The notes beneath the pieces are model-generated. The model had not been told where the DNA came from, did not search any database, and saw nothing but the letters and a program-made list of their open reading frames with translations. The translations under genes were made by a program, and so were the position numbers. A DNA stretch of 64,000 nt, from positions 1-64,000 of the forward strand of contig SVCX01000002.1 in assembly GCA_015058145.1 (NCBI GenBank), in the 5' to 3' direction. Source of the DNA: Clostridiales bacterium (GTDB lineage: Bacteria > Bacillota > Clostridia > Peptostreptococcales > Anaerovoracaceae). Below are positions 16,999 through 26,712 of this stretch, piece after piece. Each line of letters opens with the position of its first letter. The first letter of the stretch is position 1.

Positions 16999-17958
16999 CT
17001 ACAGTTTCATGAGACTGTCTTTCAGAATCTCCGCGCTGTACTGCAGTTTGAGGCGCTCTTCCTTGAGCCACTTTTCTTCCAGTCTGTGTTCCACACCGTT
17101 GACGCCGACGAGGGATGGAATGCTCAGGGATACCCCTTCAATGCCGTACTCGCCTTCGAGCGGCGACGTGACTGGCGCAACGGTCAGCCTCTGATTCAGC
17201 ACCGCGTCAGCAAGGGAACAGACGCAGGTCGCAATGCCGTAGTGCGTCCTTTCCTTCGACTTGATGATCTGCATACCCATATTCAGTACCTGATTGTACA
17301 GGTTGTACTTCTGCTCATCTCCCCAAGGCAGACCAACGTTAGCGCAGTACTCCCACATGGGAATTCCTGCGATGGAAAGCCGGCTCCACACAGGAAACTG
17401 GGAGTTTCCGTGCTCCCCGACGATATTGCACTTGATTGCCTCTGTGTTCAGATTCGTATAATTCGCGATGCAGCGTACCAGTCTGGATGTGTCGAGGATA
17501 CATCCTGTTCCGAACACCTTCCCGTTTGGAAGCCCCATCCATTCTGCGCACTTCTGGGTGAGGATGTCCACAGGGTTCGACACCATCATGATGACCCCGT
17601 GGGTGTAATAAGGCTGAATCTTCTCGACAACGTCTTTGATTGTTACGATGTTGTCGTTGATCATGTCAAGACGCTCTTCCCCGACTCTCCTGTTACGGCC
17701 GGCTGTGATGATGATCAGATCGCAGTTGCTGCAGTCTGAATAATCGCCGGCTCTGACCGATGACGTTCCCATATACGGAATGCCATGCTGGATGTCCAGC
17801 GCCTCACCATAAGCTTTTTCCTTATCTATATCAACCAGAACGATTTCGCTGGCGAGATCTCTGATTGTAAGCGCATAGGCAATGGACGCGCCTACAAAGC
17901 CGGCGCCAATAATCGCCACTTTCCGGTTGTCTATGGCTGCATATAATTTATCCTGCAT
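16999..17958 (-). CDS. ldh: L-lactate dehydrogenase
   Basis: 'KVAIIGAGFVGASIAYALTIRDLASEIVLVDIDKEKAYGEALDIQHG', 'IITAGRNRRVGEERLDMINDNI', 'GEHGNSQFPVWS'. Confidence 0.9.
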   Translation of the reverse strand: MQDKLYAAIDNRKVAIIGAGFVGASIAYALTIRDLASEIVLVDIDKEKAYGEALDIQHGIPYMGTSSVRAGDYSDCSNCDLIIITAGRNRRVGEERLDMINDNIVTIKDVVEKIQPYYTHGVIMMVSNPVDILTQKCAEWMGLPNGKVFGTGCILDTSRLVRCIANYTNLNTEAIKCNIVGEHGNSQFPVWSRLSIAGIPMWEYCANVGLPWGDEQKYNLYNQVLNMGMQIIKSKERTHYGIATCVCSLADAVLNQRLTVAPVTSPLEGEYGIEGVSLSIPSLVGVNGVEHRLEEKWLKEERLKLQYSAEILKDSLMKL

Positions 17959-18005
17959 AAAGAACACCTTCTTCTTTCATAACAATACCTATATCGTGGA
18001 TATTA

Positions 18006-18036
18006 TACCAAAAAACAGCCGCAGAAGCGACTGTTT
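18006..18036 (-). terminator. Rho-independent terminator
   Basis: Minus strand ACAGTCGC-TTCT-GCGGCTGTTTTTTGG; between ldh and the 18051-19703 gene. Confidence 0.75.
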
Positions 18037-18050
18037 CGGTCTTTGCACCA

Positions 18051-19703
18051 TTACGGGAGCGTTATTCTTTCCTTCGTTCTGTATATGGCATCATCATAAG
18101 TGTGAAGTTCGTTTACCAGAATCACCAGGTATCCGTCATCGACAAGGCAGCTCTCGACTTCGCCGATTGGAACGCTGATGCTTCCCAAGTACGCACCGTC
18201 CGCTGCACGATACAGGTCAATGTAACTTTCACTCTCTCCAATCCATGTGCCCACGAGAACCACGCCGTTGTAGGCACCAACGTCCTGCGGGAATCGGAAC
18301 CGCACAGTTTTTTTGATCGTTTTCTCGATTTTGAAATCGCTGTCGCATATGTAGATATTTTCAAGTCGCGAAAGGTAATATTTATCGTTGCTCACATCAT
18401 AGGCAATTCCGTTGGCCAGTGTAGGCAGATCGATGGCACCCAAGCTTTTCTTCGTGGCAGCGTCGAAAACGGCACAGGACTTTGTCTTGGCAGCCGAATA
18501 AGTTTTGGTAATGTAGATTCTGCCTTTATTTGGGTCGCAGGTTGCGCCGTTTCCATGTCTAATCATGTTTGCAGAAACACGTCCGAGGAACGAACCGTCC
18601 TGCTTGCTGTAGGAATGGAGATTGCCAACCGTATTCTCGCGGTTGACGTAAGTTACAATGTAACTGTCCTTCGTCATACTCAGGGATTGCGGTACAATTG
18701 CTTCTTTCTCACCTCTGACTGTCGCAACGCGCGTCAAATTAGATTTACTTAATTTCCGGATGATCTTTACCTTCTTATAGGACGGCGCCGTTCGCCCTGT
18801 TCCGACGATTTCTACAGGATCTGAGAGGGGGCCGCTCAGCAGTTTCTCCTGAAACATGCAGAATGGTTTCACAGCATAGAGGCCTTCATCCCTAATGAGT
18901 TCAGCCGTCATGGTACCCTCTTTCAGTTCCTGTATCAGCTCATATTTTCCAGAGGCGGCGTTCCTCTTAAACACCTGATAATATGTTGCAAAATCAACTG
19001 GTCTCCATGAGATTGACGCCTTGGTGCCGGAGATATTCGAGACAATCGGAACCGCCGGCTTATCCAATTCCTTTGGGTATACATTGATTTCAACCAATGT
19101 GCTGGCGTTTTTGTACACGCCCGTGCTTTCCGCTCTGACTCTGACCCACGTATGCCCGTCTGAGATGCATGTGATCAGTCCTTCCCGGTCCACCTTCGCG
19201 ATTTCCTTATCCCCGGATCTAAAGGAAATGTCTCCCCTCGCCTTTACTTCTAGCTTCATTGTCTCTTCCACGAAACCGTCAAAGACATCCGTATTCATCT
19301 TGATCGTCTGCGGCAACTTCTCTATTAAGATGGCGGAGCGAGTTCCTTTGGAATAGGCGTCTTTGAACTTGCCGTTTACAGTGACAGTATAGGTTTTGCC
19401 GAGAGCAACGTGACGTACCATGCACTTGTTTTTCTTCACGGGAATCATAAAATGATAGTTTTCACCATCAACGCTGACGTAGTATCTGTCGCATCCCATG
19501 TCATCCCAAGTCGCGATAATATTGAACCCTTCCTGTTCCAGTTGCAGACCCGTTACACTCTTTGTTTCAAAGTCAGGGGTTTTGCCGAACAACAAAAAAG
19601 CCCCTGCGATCAGGCACACAAAGAAAAAAACAATGACGGCTCTCTTAAAGCCTCTGTTCGACTTCTTTCTTCTGCGACTCCTTCTTCTGCGTTCCCTGCT
19701 CAT
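18051..19703 (-). CDS. Membrane-anchored Ig/FnIII-like protein with C-terminal beta-propeller-like domain (paralogue of 20497-22101)
   Basis: N-terminal TM after RRRRSRRRKK; 'VTGLQLEQEGFNIIATWDDMGCDRYYVSVDGE'; C-terminus 'HGNGATCDPNKGRIYITKTY...GIAYDVSNDKYYLS...QDVGAYNGVVLVGTWIG'. Confidence 0.8.
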   Translation of the reverse strand: MSRERRRRSRRRKKSNRGFKRAVIVFFFVCLIAGAFLLFGKTPDFETKSVTGLQLEQEGFNIIATWDDMGCDRYYVSVDGENYHFMIPVKKNKCMVRHVALGKTYTVTVNGKFKDAYSKGTRSAILIEKLPQTIKMNTDVFDGFVEETMKLEVKARGDISFRSGDKEIAKVDREGLITCISDGHTWVRVRAESTGVYKNASTLVEINVYPKELDKPAVPIVSNISGTKASISWRPVDFATYYQVFKRNAASGKYELIQELKEGTMTAELIRDEGLYAVKPFCMFQEKLLSGPLSDPVEIVGTGRTAPSYKKVKIIRKLSKSNLTRVATVRGEKEAIVPQSLSMTKDSYIVTYVNRENTVGNLHSYSKQDGSFLGRVSANMIRHGNGATCDPNKGRIYITKTYSAAKTKSCAVFDAATKKSLGAIDLPTLANGIAYDVSNDKYYLSRLENIYICDSDFKIEKTIKKTVRFRFPQDVGAYNGVVLVGTWIGESESYIDLYRAADGAYLGSISVPIGEVESCLVDDGYLVILVNELHTYDDAIYRTKERITLP

Positions 19704-20108
19704 CTATTTCACAAACTCCTCTGGTGTCAAGCACTTCACTCCAGTTCCCTGAAAGTGTTTCTTATCTCTGCTTATAATTAATTTACACCCTTCTGCTTTC
19801 GCGCATGCAGCCTGAAGCGCATCTCCAAAATCATCATTATTCATATCAAGCGCAGTTTCCAATTGCTGCACATCAAGACTACAAATCGTTGCAATACCCA
19901 TCAGCTTGCGCATTATACTGTGGGACTTCTCTTCGTTTTGCAATGATGTTTTTAGGAAATCATAGACATCCGACACCGTCTTCGCGGATACTACAGCTTC
20001 TGCAACACCATCTTCACACATATGAAGCACTGTAATGGAATCTGCCGCAAACGGTTCGCGCTCAAACAAGACATCTAAGATTACATTTGTATCAATCAAG
20101 ATTCTCAT
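19704..20108 (-). CDS. PIN-domain toxin (VapC-like)
   Basis: MRILIDTNVILDVLFEREPFAADS...'DFGDALQAACAKAEGCKLIISRDKKHF'. Confidence 0.9.
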   Translation of the reverse strand: MRILIDTNVILDVLFEREPFAADSITVLHMCEDGVAEAVVSAKTVSDVYDFLKTSLQNEEKSHSIMRKLMGIATICSLDVQQLETALDMNNDDFGDALQAACAKAEGCKLIISRDKKHFQGTGVKCLTPEEFVK

Positions 20109-20334
20109 AATCTCTCGCCCTCATTTCTCTTAACAGTTCCCTGTAATCCCCTCTGAAACCATCTGGAAGACACGCATCACTTAAAACACCAACAAGCGAA
20201 TCAGAAGCATACTCTTTATAAGGAACGAGTTTCGCAACCAATTTGCCGTTTTTGCTTATCTCCACTTCCTCCTCGACAACCGTCGAAAGATACTTGCCAA
20301 GATTCATTTTAAGTTCTGTGGCAGTAACGATCAT
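20092..20334 (-). CDS. Phd/YefM-type antitoxin
   Basis: MIVTATELKMNLGKYLSTVVEEEVEISKNGKLVAKLVPY; overlaps the PIN toxin by 17 nt. Confidence 0.88.
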   Translation of the reverse strand: MIVTATELKMNLGKYLSTVVEEEVEISKNGKLVAKLVPYKEYASDSLVGVLSDACLPDGFRGDYRELLREMRARDYENLD

Positions 20335-20357
20335 TTTGTCCCCTCCGGTATATATCC

Positions 20358-20398
20358 TAACTAATAAATCGAACATTTTTATCATATTTTATTAGTTA
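20358..20398. promoter_or_regulatory. Inverted-repeat operator candidate upstream of antitoxin
   Basis: TAACTAATAAA (20358-20368) / TTTATTAGTTA (20388-20398), perfect 11-bp arms, 30 bp centre to centre. Confidence 0.65.
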
Positions 20399-20461
20399 AA
20401 TTAATCTATTTCGTTCATTATAGGCAATTATTTTAAAATTGTCAAACATCTATCGTACATT

Positions 20462-20490
20462 TTGACAATCCCGCCAAACCATAATAGAAT
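20462..20490 (+). promoter_or_regulatory. Sigma-70/A promoter for the 20497-22101 gene
   Basis: TTGACA-17-TAGAAT; -35 lies inside the inverted repeat ATTGTCAAA (20438-20446)/TTTGACAAT (20461-20469). Confidence 0.65.
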
Positions 20491-20496
20491 GTATCA

Positions 20497-22101
20497 ATGA
20501 TGCGCAAATCAGTGATAATTTTGCTTTTGGCCACTATGGCAGCCTTTGCTGTTTTAGTGTTCGTTGAAGGCCCGACGCTCACAAGTGAAAAAGTCAGAAA
20601 TCTCAAGCTCGAACAGGATGGGTTCAATGTCAACATCTCATGGGATGAAATGGACTGCGAGGAGTACGAGCTTATTATAGTCTGTGAAAATCAACGCATG
20701 AATCTGACCCTGCCGGAGAACCATTATACGATTCCAGATGTCATCTTTGATAAAACCTACCGCGTATCTGTCGACGCCAAGCTCCGCTCCGGAAACAACG
20801 CTCGTGGTGCCAAAGGAGAAATAACTCCAACCAGGCTCAAGCAAAAGCTAAAAGTTAACATCAAGGAATATGAGGGGTTCAAGGGTGAAAAAATGCGGCT
20901 GAAAGCTTCTGGCGAAGGCGACATCACCTTCTCTTCTGCCAACAAAAAGATTGCTTCTGTAAACAAAAACGGTATGGTGAAGCTGAAGCGTCCAGGTCAC
21001 GCTACGATTAAGGTGGAAGCCTCCGGCGACTTCTTTTACCAGGAAGGCGTGCGGAAGGTTGAAATCGACGTATACCCGGACGCTCTGGAACAGCCATCAC
21101 AGCCACAGGTCAAGAATCTCTCTGATTCACGGTGCGAACTGACCTGGGAACCCACGGAATACGCCAAACACTATCAACTGTTCAAACAGAATGTCCATAC
21201 AAAAAAATACGAACACTTCCGGGATATTGACACAGATGAACTATCTGTCGAGATCACAAGAGACACCGGAAAATACGCTGTCAAGGCTCTGGCTGAAGTC
21301 CAGGACAAGACCGTCATGGGGCCACTTTCAAAAGGTGCCAAAGTGGAAGGAACCACAGAAAAGGCGAAATCCTATTCCCATGCCAAGGTGCTGGATTTGC
21401 TGAACGCGTCAAATTTGGATCTTGTACGCGAGATTCACGGGGACGGCGGGACCAATGTACCACAGTCCATCTCCAGTAAAGATGACTGCTACGTTGTTTC
21501 CTACGTCAACCACGCTGGATCTGCCGGCAAACTCATCTCCTACCGGAAGAGCGATGCTGAATGTGTCGCGATTGACCCATGCAGTGATATGGGACATGCA
21601 AATGGGGCCACCTATAACCCGAACACCAACAAGTTTTATGTCGTTAAAACACATAAAAGTATCCGAACTGCATCCTGCAGCACCTACAATGGAACAACAA
21701 AAAAATTAGCAGGTATATTCAGCCTGCCGAGGGTTACCTCCGGAATCGCGTATGATGAAAGCAACGATAAATTCTATTTATCCAAAGGCAATGAAATCTA
21801 CGTCTGCACAAGCAATTTCAAAGTCGAGAAATTCATCCATAAATTCATCCGCTACAACCACGCCCAGGACATCGGTGCCTACAATGGCGTAGTCTTCGTC
21901 TGCACCTGGGTAAGCGGAAACACCAGCTTCATCGATCTCTACAGAGCTTCAGACGGAGCCTATCTGGGAAGCTATGACGTCTCGATTGGGGAAATCGAGA
22001 GCTGCATTGTGGATGATGGCTATTTGGTGATTCTAATGAATACTGTAGGAAGCAGTAATGACAGAATTTATAAAACAAAAGAAAGGATTGCTATTCCATA
22101 G
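20497..22101 (+). CDS. Membrane-anchored Ig/FnIII-like protein with C-terminal beta-propeller-like domain (paralogue of 18051-19703)
   Basis: 'VRNLKLEQDGFNVNISWDEMDCEEYELII'; C-terminus 'GHANGATYNPNTNKFYVVKTH...GIAYDESNDKFYLS...QDIGAYNGVVFVCTWVSG'. Confidence 0.8.
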   Translation: MMRKSVIILLLATMAAFAVLVFVEGPTLTSEKVRNLKLEQDGFNVNISWDEMDCEEYELIIVCENQRMNLTLPENHYTIPDVIFDKTYRVSVDAKLRSGNNARGAKGEITPTRLKQKLKVNIKEYEGFKGEKMRLKASGEGDITFSSANKKIASVNKNGMVKLKRPGHATIKVEASGDFFYQEGVRKVEIDVYPDALEQPSQPQVKNLSDSRCELTWEPTEYAKHYQLFKQNVHTKKYEHFRDIDTDELSVEITRDTGKYAVKALAEVQDKTVMGPLSKGAKVEGTTEKAKSYSHAKVLDLLNASNLDLVREIHGDGGTNVPQSISSKDDCYVVSYVNHAGSAGKLISYRKSDAECVAIDPCSDMGHANGATYNPNTNKFYVVKTHKSIRTASCSTYNGTTKKLAGIFSLPRVTSGIAYDESNDKFYLSKGNEIYVCTSNFKVEKFIHKFIRYNHAQDIGAYNGVVFVCTWVSGNTSFIDLYRASDGAYLGSYDVSIGEIESCIVDDGYLVILMNTVGSSNDRIYKTKERIAIP

Positions 22102-22130
22102 CAATCCTTTCATCCTTTCACCTTTTTAGG
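22080..22130 (+). terminator. Terminator hairpin overlapping the stop codon of 20497-22101
   Basis: AAAGGATTGCTA-TTCCA-TAGCAATCCTTT, 12-bp perfect arms spanning the TAG stop, then CCTTTCACCTTTTTAGG. Confidence 0.65.
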
Positions 22131-22141
22131 CATAATGTTTC

Positions 22142-24817
22142 TTAATCCATTTCTATTAGATAATCATACACTCGCTTACAATTCTGGTCATCATTATAAT
22201 AGAAAAAATTCTTCGTCCTCTCATGGTATTGTCTGTCCAATTTGCAATCATTTTTGATTATTGTAATAATCGCATCCACTGTTTCTTTAACCGTATGGGT
22301 GATTGGGCCAAATCCCTGTTCATAATAATCGAAAAAGGACTCTTTATATGAATGTTGATTATTGTTTGCATATATATCATCAAACTGAGAATATACAATT
22401 GGTTTTTCCAAGTATGCAAAGTCGAATTGGATTCCAGAATAGTCCGTTACCAGCAGGGAACTTTCCCCAAGTACTCTTTCATAGTCAGCATTTTCATGAT
22501 GCACTTTTATTGTATCATTGCCGCAAAAATCTATCGCTTGTTTTTCAAAACTGCCATGCACATAAAAATCCCCCTCATATCCATATTTATTCAAAGCCTC
22601 AACCAAACGAGTATCATTTATAAGAGTATTGTAGAAGATACAATAGTCACTATTCTTGAAATCCTCTACATAATCATATCCTCTTCTTGTTTTATCCATT
22701 GGCCCCGCCAAATGCTTTCTCCACGTCGGCATAATTGCTATTACTTTTTTCCTTTTGTAAGAGAATAGATCGTCAAATCTTGTTGATCCTAGCATTTTTA
22801 CAATGGTTTCATCATAACCGAATGGTTTTGATAGAATGCTCTCATATTCCATCTTTGTGGTTGTTGGTATCAGCTTTATGTTTTTATTAAATACATTTAA
22901 CCACCCCGACAAATCACCTTGCATAATGCCATGCTGTAAATAAATAAACTTGGAATTAAACAAATCCGCGACAAAACGAGCTTGTCCGGTAAATGGTCTA
23001 AAAATCGCATCTTCTCCGTATGCAGAAATCACTTTATCCGCAAGCAACAGCAACACTTTATGCCTTAAAGAGTTTGGTTTTATTATTCTTCCATATTTTT
23101 TTATGCAACTATAATCCGGGCTTTGTTTTTCCAATACAAAATAGAGCTTAATCCTGCTATTGTTTTGTTTTGCCGCATACTTAAACAAAGCCGAACCATT
23201 ATCTGTTGCATGCTCATTTCTGTCGGAAATAATCCAGACTTCTTTCCTGATAAAGAAACTGTAAAGATGGTACAAGAAACGATATCCCAAATACTTATAA
23301 TCTTTTTTCTTATTACAAAGAATACCAAATATGCGTCTTATCTCAGAAACGAAATGTGTTCTTCTTCTATAATTATAACAACACAAACGACCATTTATTA
23401 ATTTAACAATATGATCAGACGATATCCAGTAATTATGTTTTGAATCATTGTCGAATTTGCCGAATTTTCCAAAAAAAGGTTTAATGCGAATATGTTCATA
23501 TTGTTTAATTCTTAAATAGAAGCTATATTTAATATTATGAGACAAAGGCAATCTGAAAACAAACATATTCCCCTTTGTTAGTTCCTTGTTATCAAAAGAA
23601 TATATAGTCTTACATGGAAAATCTGAAAACTCCGGATAATAAATGTTTCCTTGATTATCAATTACATATAACTCAAAAGGAATATTAAGCGAGAATAAAT
23701 CAGTCATCCCCTTTAATATAAGGTGATTGCCTTCGGACTCAACAACATGAAATATTAGTCTTTTTTCCCCTTTGACCCTTATTAGCTTTTGCTCGCCATT
23801 ATAGAATATACCCTTATTATAAGTGGCATTGTCAAAGATGTTTTCTCCATGTTTTAATTTCCATACCAATGCACGTTTGGAAAACGAAAGGTGCTTCTGC
23901 TTAGCTATTACAACATCCTCAATCTTTTGAAGGGCACTCTGTAGTAATTGTCTGTAAAGAATAATATCCTGCTCATTCATAGACTCAGGAAGTTTTTCTC
24001 CGATGCGCCACTGCATCTCATACATTATTGAGTACTGAATAAAACGCATTACTTCGCCACGAGCCTTAATACTCATATCAAACAAAGCGTCCCACACTAC
24101 GACAGGAGTAACTAGATAACGTTCCTTGCTCCTTTTTTGTACAAACGTAGATAAAGAACTATTATCATTTCTTTTCCGAATGTGGTATACCCCTTTTGAC
24201 AAAACACCATATCTGCATTTTTTTAGTAACAATTCGTTGATGAAAAGAGCGTCTTCCATATAATTAATGTCTTCATTAAACTTCATCTCTTTAGTAGCTT
24301 CTCTTCTTATAAAGCAGTTACCAGTCATCAACTGTATATAATTATAATCCTCTGCTAAATCAACAACTTTTGTTTCTTTGTATTTAAAATTTAGAATATG
24401 CGGACCTTCTTTTGCCCCAAAGAATTCCAACTGCAATGAAACAAGATCAACAGTTTTTCCTTCTTTAGAATCAAAAAACTGTTTTACATAAAAAAAAGCA
24501 TCCTCACTCCAAATATCGTCCGATCCGAAGAAATTGATGTATTCACCTTCAGCTAATGCAAGGCCCATGTTGCATGCAGAAGATACACCACCGTTTTCTT
24601 TGTACCGGTAAACGATATTATTAGGATATTTTTCTTTATACTCCAAACAAATACCTTCAGAATTATCAGTGCTGCCATCATTAATCAGAACCAACTGGAT
24701 ATTGTCCTTAAAGCCTACTTTCTGATTAATAATAGATTCAATAGTTTCACGAAGATACTCTTCTGTATTATAAACAGGAATGATTACCGAAAAAAGGAAT
24801 CCTTGTTTCGCCTGCAT
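22142..24817 (-). CDS. Bifunctional GT2 glycosyltransferase / CDP-glycerol:poly(glycerophosphate) glycerophosphotransferase (TagF/TagB-like)
   Basis: GT2: 'FSVIIPVYNTEEYLRETIESIINQ...LINDGSTDNSEGICLEY'; C-terminal 'IYLQHGIMQGDLSGWLN', 'IMPTWRKHL', 'SSLLVTDYSGIQFDFAYLEKPIVYSQFD'. Confidence 0.9.
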   Translation of the reverse strand: MQAKQGFLFSVIIPVYNTEEYLRETIESIINQKVGFKDNIQLVLINDGSTDNSEGICLEYKEKYPNNIVYRYKENGGVSSACNMGLALAEGEYINFFGSDDIWSEDAFFYVKQFFDSKEGKTVDLVSLQLEFFGAKEGPHILNFKYKETKVVDLAEDYNYIQLMTGNCFIRREATKEMKFNEDINYMEDALFINELLLKKCRYGVLSKGVYHIRKRNDNSSLSTFVQKRSKERYLVTPVVVWDALFDMSIKARGEVMRFIQYSIMYEMQWRIGEKLPESMNEQDIILYRQLLQSALQKIEDVVIAKQKHLSFSKRALVWKLKHGENIFDNATYNKGIFYNGEQKLIRVKGEKRLIFHVVESEGNHLILKGMTDLFSLNIPFELYVIDNQGNIYYPEFSDFPCKTIYSFDNKELTKGNMFVFRLPLSHNIKYSFYLRIKQYEHIRIKPFFGKFGKFDNDSKHNYWISSDHIVKLINGRLCCYNYRRRTHFVSEIRRIFGILCNKKKDYKYLGYRFLYHLYSFFIRKEVWIISDRNEHATDNGSALFKYAAKQNNSRIKLYFVLEKQSPDYSCIKKYGRIIKPNSLRHKVLLLLADKVISAYGEDAIFRPFTGQARFVADLFNSKFIYLQHGIMQGDLSGWLNVFNKNIKLIPTTTKMEYESILSKPFGYDETIVKMLGSTRFDDLFSYKRKKVIAIMPTWRKHLAGPMDKTRRGYDYVEDFKNSDYCIFYNTLINDTRLVEALNKYGYEGDFYVHGSFEKQAIDFCGNDTIKVHHENADYERVLGESSLLVTDYSGIQFDFAYLEKPIVYSQFDDIYANNNQHSYKESFFDYYEQGFGPITHTVKETVDAIITIIKNDCKLDRQYHERTKNFFYYNDDQNCKRVYDYLIEMD

Positions 24818-24834
24818 GCATCTACCTCCCTAAA

Positions 24835-25806
24835 TCAATACAGATTCTTCTTAATGGAATCAAGCACCTTTATACTTCTAACGGCAGACTCGCCGCTAGT
24901 CTTTGGTTTCTGTCCGTTAATAATACAATTATAAAAATGTTCCAATTCTGCCTTTAATGGCTCCTTATTTGACACAAATACCTTTTCAACAATTGTTTCC
25001 TGCCTGTAGACTGGGTCATATCCTATATCAAGATTGTAACTTGTTTTTCTTGATATTGTTAATGATCTGTTCAAAAGATCTGCATCAATAAAAGAAGTCC
25101 TACAGTGGATAAACACCTTGCGAATCTTCTGTTCAGTCGTGCGGCTGCTGATGACCGACCCAATAACATTGTTGTCGAAACGCATAGAACTATCTACATA
25201 ATCCACATAGTTTTCACTGTATACTTTCGAACCAAATGAGTGTATAACGTCGACTGTCGCGTTCGGAATAAGACCGTTCATCAGAATATCTATGTCATGA
25301 ATCATCAAATCATAAACAACATCCGTATCACTGATTCTTCTGTCCATTGATGAACATCTCTCAATATGAACAGCAACGATATCCTCATTCAAAACAATCT
25401 TCTCTAGTTCCAACACAACAGGATTAAATCTTTCTACATGACCAACCTGTAAAATAAGCCCTGTATCTGCATAAGCATCCACCACTTCCTGTGCATCCTC
25501 CGCTGATAAAGCTAATGGCTTTTCTACGAGCAGATGTTTCCCTGCCGCCGCTGTTTTAAGAGCAATTTTTTTATGTAAAGATGAAGGCGCCGCCACAATA
25601 ACTGCGTCTGCCGCATCAATCAGTTGGTCCTCTGAGTTGAAGCATTCTTTTGATAATCCAAGTGAATTGATTCTGTTTTCATCAGGATCATAAACACCGA
25701 CAAACTCAAATTCATTATTCATCTCACGGGCAAGCCTAATATGATTCTTTCCCATGTTGCCAGCGCCAATTATTCCAACTTTTATCTTCATCTTCCTATT
25801 CCTCAC
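24835..25806 (-). CDS. Gfo/Idh/MocA family oxidoreductase
   Basis: 'KVGIIGAGNMGKNHIRLAREMNNEFEFVGVYDPDENR...HLLVEKPLALSAEDAQEVVDA'. Confidence 0.93.
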   Translation of the reverse strand: MRNRKMKIKVGIIGAGNMGKNHIRLAREMNNEFEFVGVYDPDENRINSLGLSKECFNSEDQLIDAADAVIVAAPSSLHKKIALKTAAAGKHLLVEKPLALSAEDAQEVVDAYADTGLILQVGHVERFNPVVLELEKIVLNEDIVAVHIERCSSMDRRISDTDVVYDLMIHDIDILMNGLIPNATVDVIHSFGSKVYSENYVDYVDSSMRFDNNVIGSVISSRTTEQKIRKVFIHCRTSFIDADLLNRSLTISRKTSYNLDIGYDPVYRQETIVEKVFVSNKEPLKAELEHFYNCIINGQKPKTSGESAVRSIKVLDSIKKNLY

Positions 25807-26702
25807 TACTTCACACTTTGTTTTAAGTTGTCGATAAATTTATCATGGTCGATGGCGAAATTGCCGGAAACCTGAGAGTCATCAGGAACATCTTTAGTAA
25901 CTACTGCTCCCATAGAAATGGTGCAGTTAGCTCCAACCTTGACCATCGGCGCAAACGTGGCCGATAATCCAACAAAAGTATTTTCTCCAATTTCAACCCA
26001 TCCCGCGAAAGTGGCACTTGCCGCGGCAATACAATTTTTATGAATCAACGTGTCGTGGCCAATCAAAATACAGTTGTCAATCACAGAATAGTCATCAACC
26101 AGAGTATTTCCGCCAATCACACCTCTCTCAATCGAACAATTAGAGTGAATCACAACTTTCTTACCCAGGGTGACGCCGCCAGAACTACTTACTAGCGTTC
26201 GTGTATCTGCATCTCCGAAATAGTAGAAGGATGGTGTTCCAACAACTGTCCCATCCATAACAACAGCACCCTCGTCAATGGTAACATTTTCTCTTATCAC
26301 TACATTGTCCTCAATAATAACATTTGGCCCAATCGTGACATTATACGGAGATATCACTGCAGTTTCTGCTATTACAGCGCTGGAATCTATCACTGTTGGC
26401 TTCTTTTCATTGTCCTTATTGAGCGCCTTATGGACATTGAAAAAAGTGGTTTTGGGATTCTCTGAAACACAAACACCGCCATTAAATCTTTCCATCACTT
26501 CGTCTGCAATTTCTTCAGGACAAATCAGACACTCGACGCCTTCCTGTTTTGCCACATCAACATAGGCGGAACCCAACACAAACGAAATGTGCTTTTCGGT
26601 CTCATTTCGTCTAAGCCCTAGCAGCGCCACAGCATCAAATTCACCATCGCGAAAAACCCTTACATCTTCGTTAATCGCATTTTTTATTTCTGATACTTTC
26701 AT
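25806..26702 (-). CDS. LpxD-like left-handed beta-helix acyltransferase
   Basis: Hexapeptide repeats 'ISPYNVTIGPNVIIEDNVVIRENVTIDEGAVV...IERGVIGGNTLVDDYSVIDNCILIGHDTLIHKNCIAAASATFAG'. Confidence 0.88.
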   Translation of the reverse strand: MKVSEIKNAINEDVRVFRDGEFDAVALLGLRRNETEKHISFVLGSAYVDVAKQEGVECLICPEEIADEVMERFNGGVCVSENPKTTFFNVHKALNKDNEKKPTVIDSSAVIAETAVISPYNVTIGPNVIIEDNVVIRENVTIDEGAVVMDGTVVGTPSFYYFGDADTRTLVSSSGGVTLGKKVVIHSNCSIERGVIGGNTLVDDYSVIDNCILIGHDTLIHKNCIAAASATFAGWVEIGENTFVGLSATFAPMVKVGANCTISMGAVVTKDVPDDSQVSGNFAIDHDKFIDNLKQSVK

Positions 26703-26712
26703 TTGCTTAACC

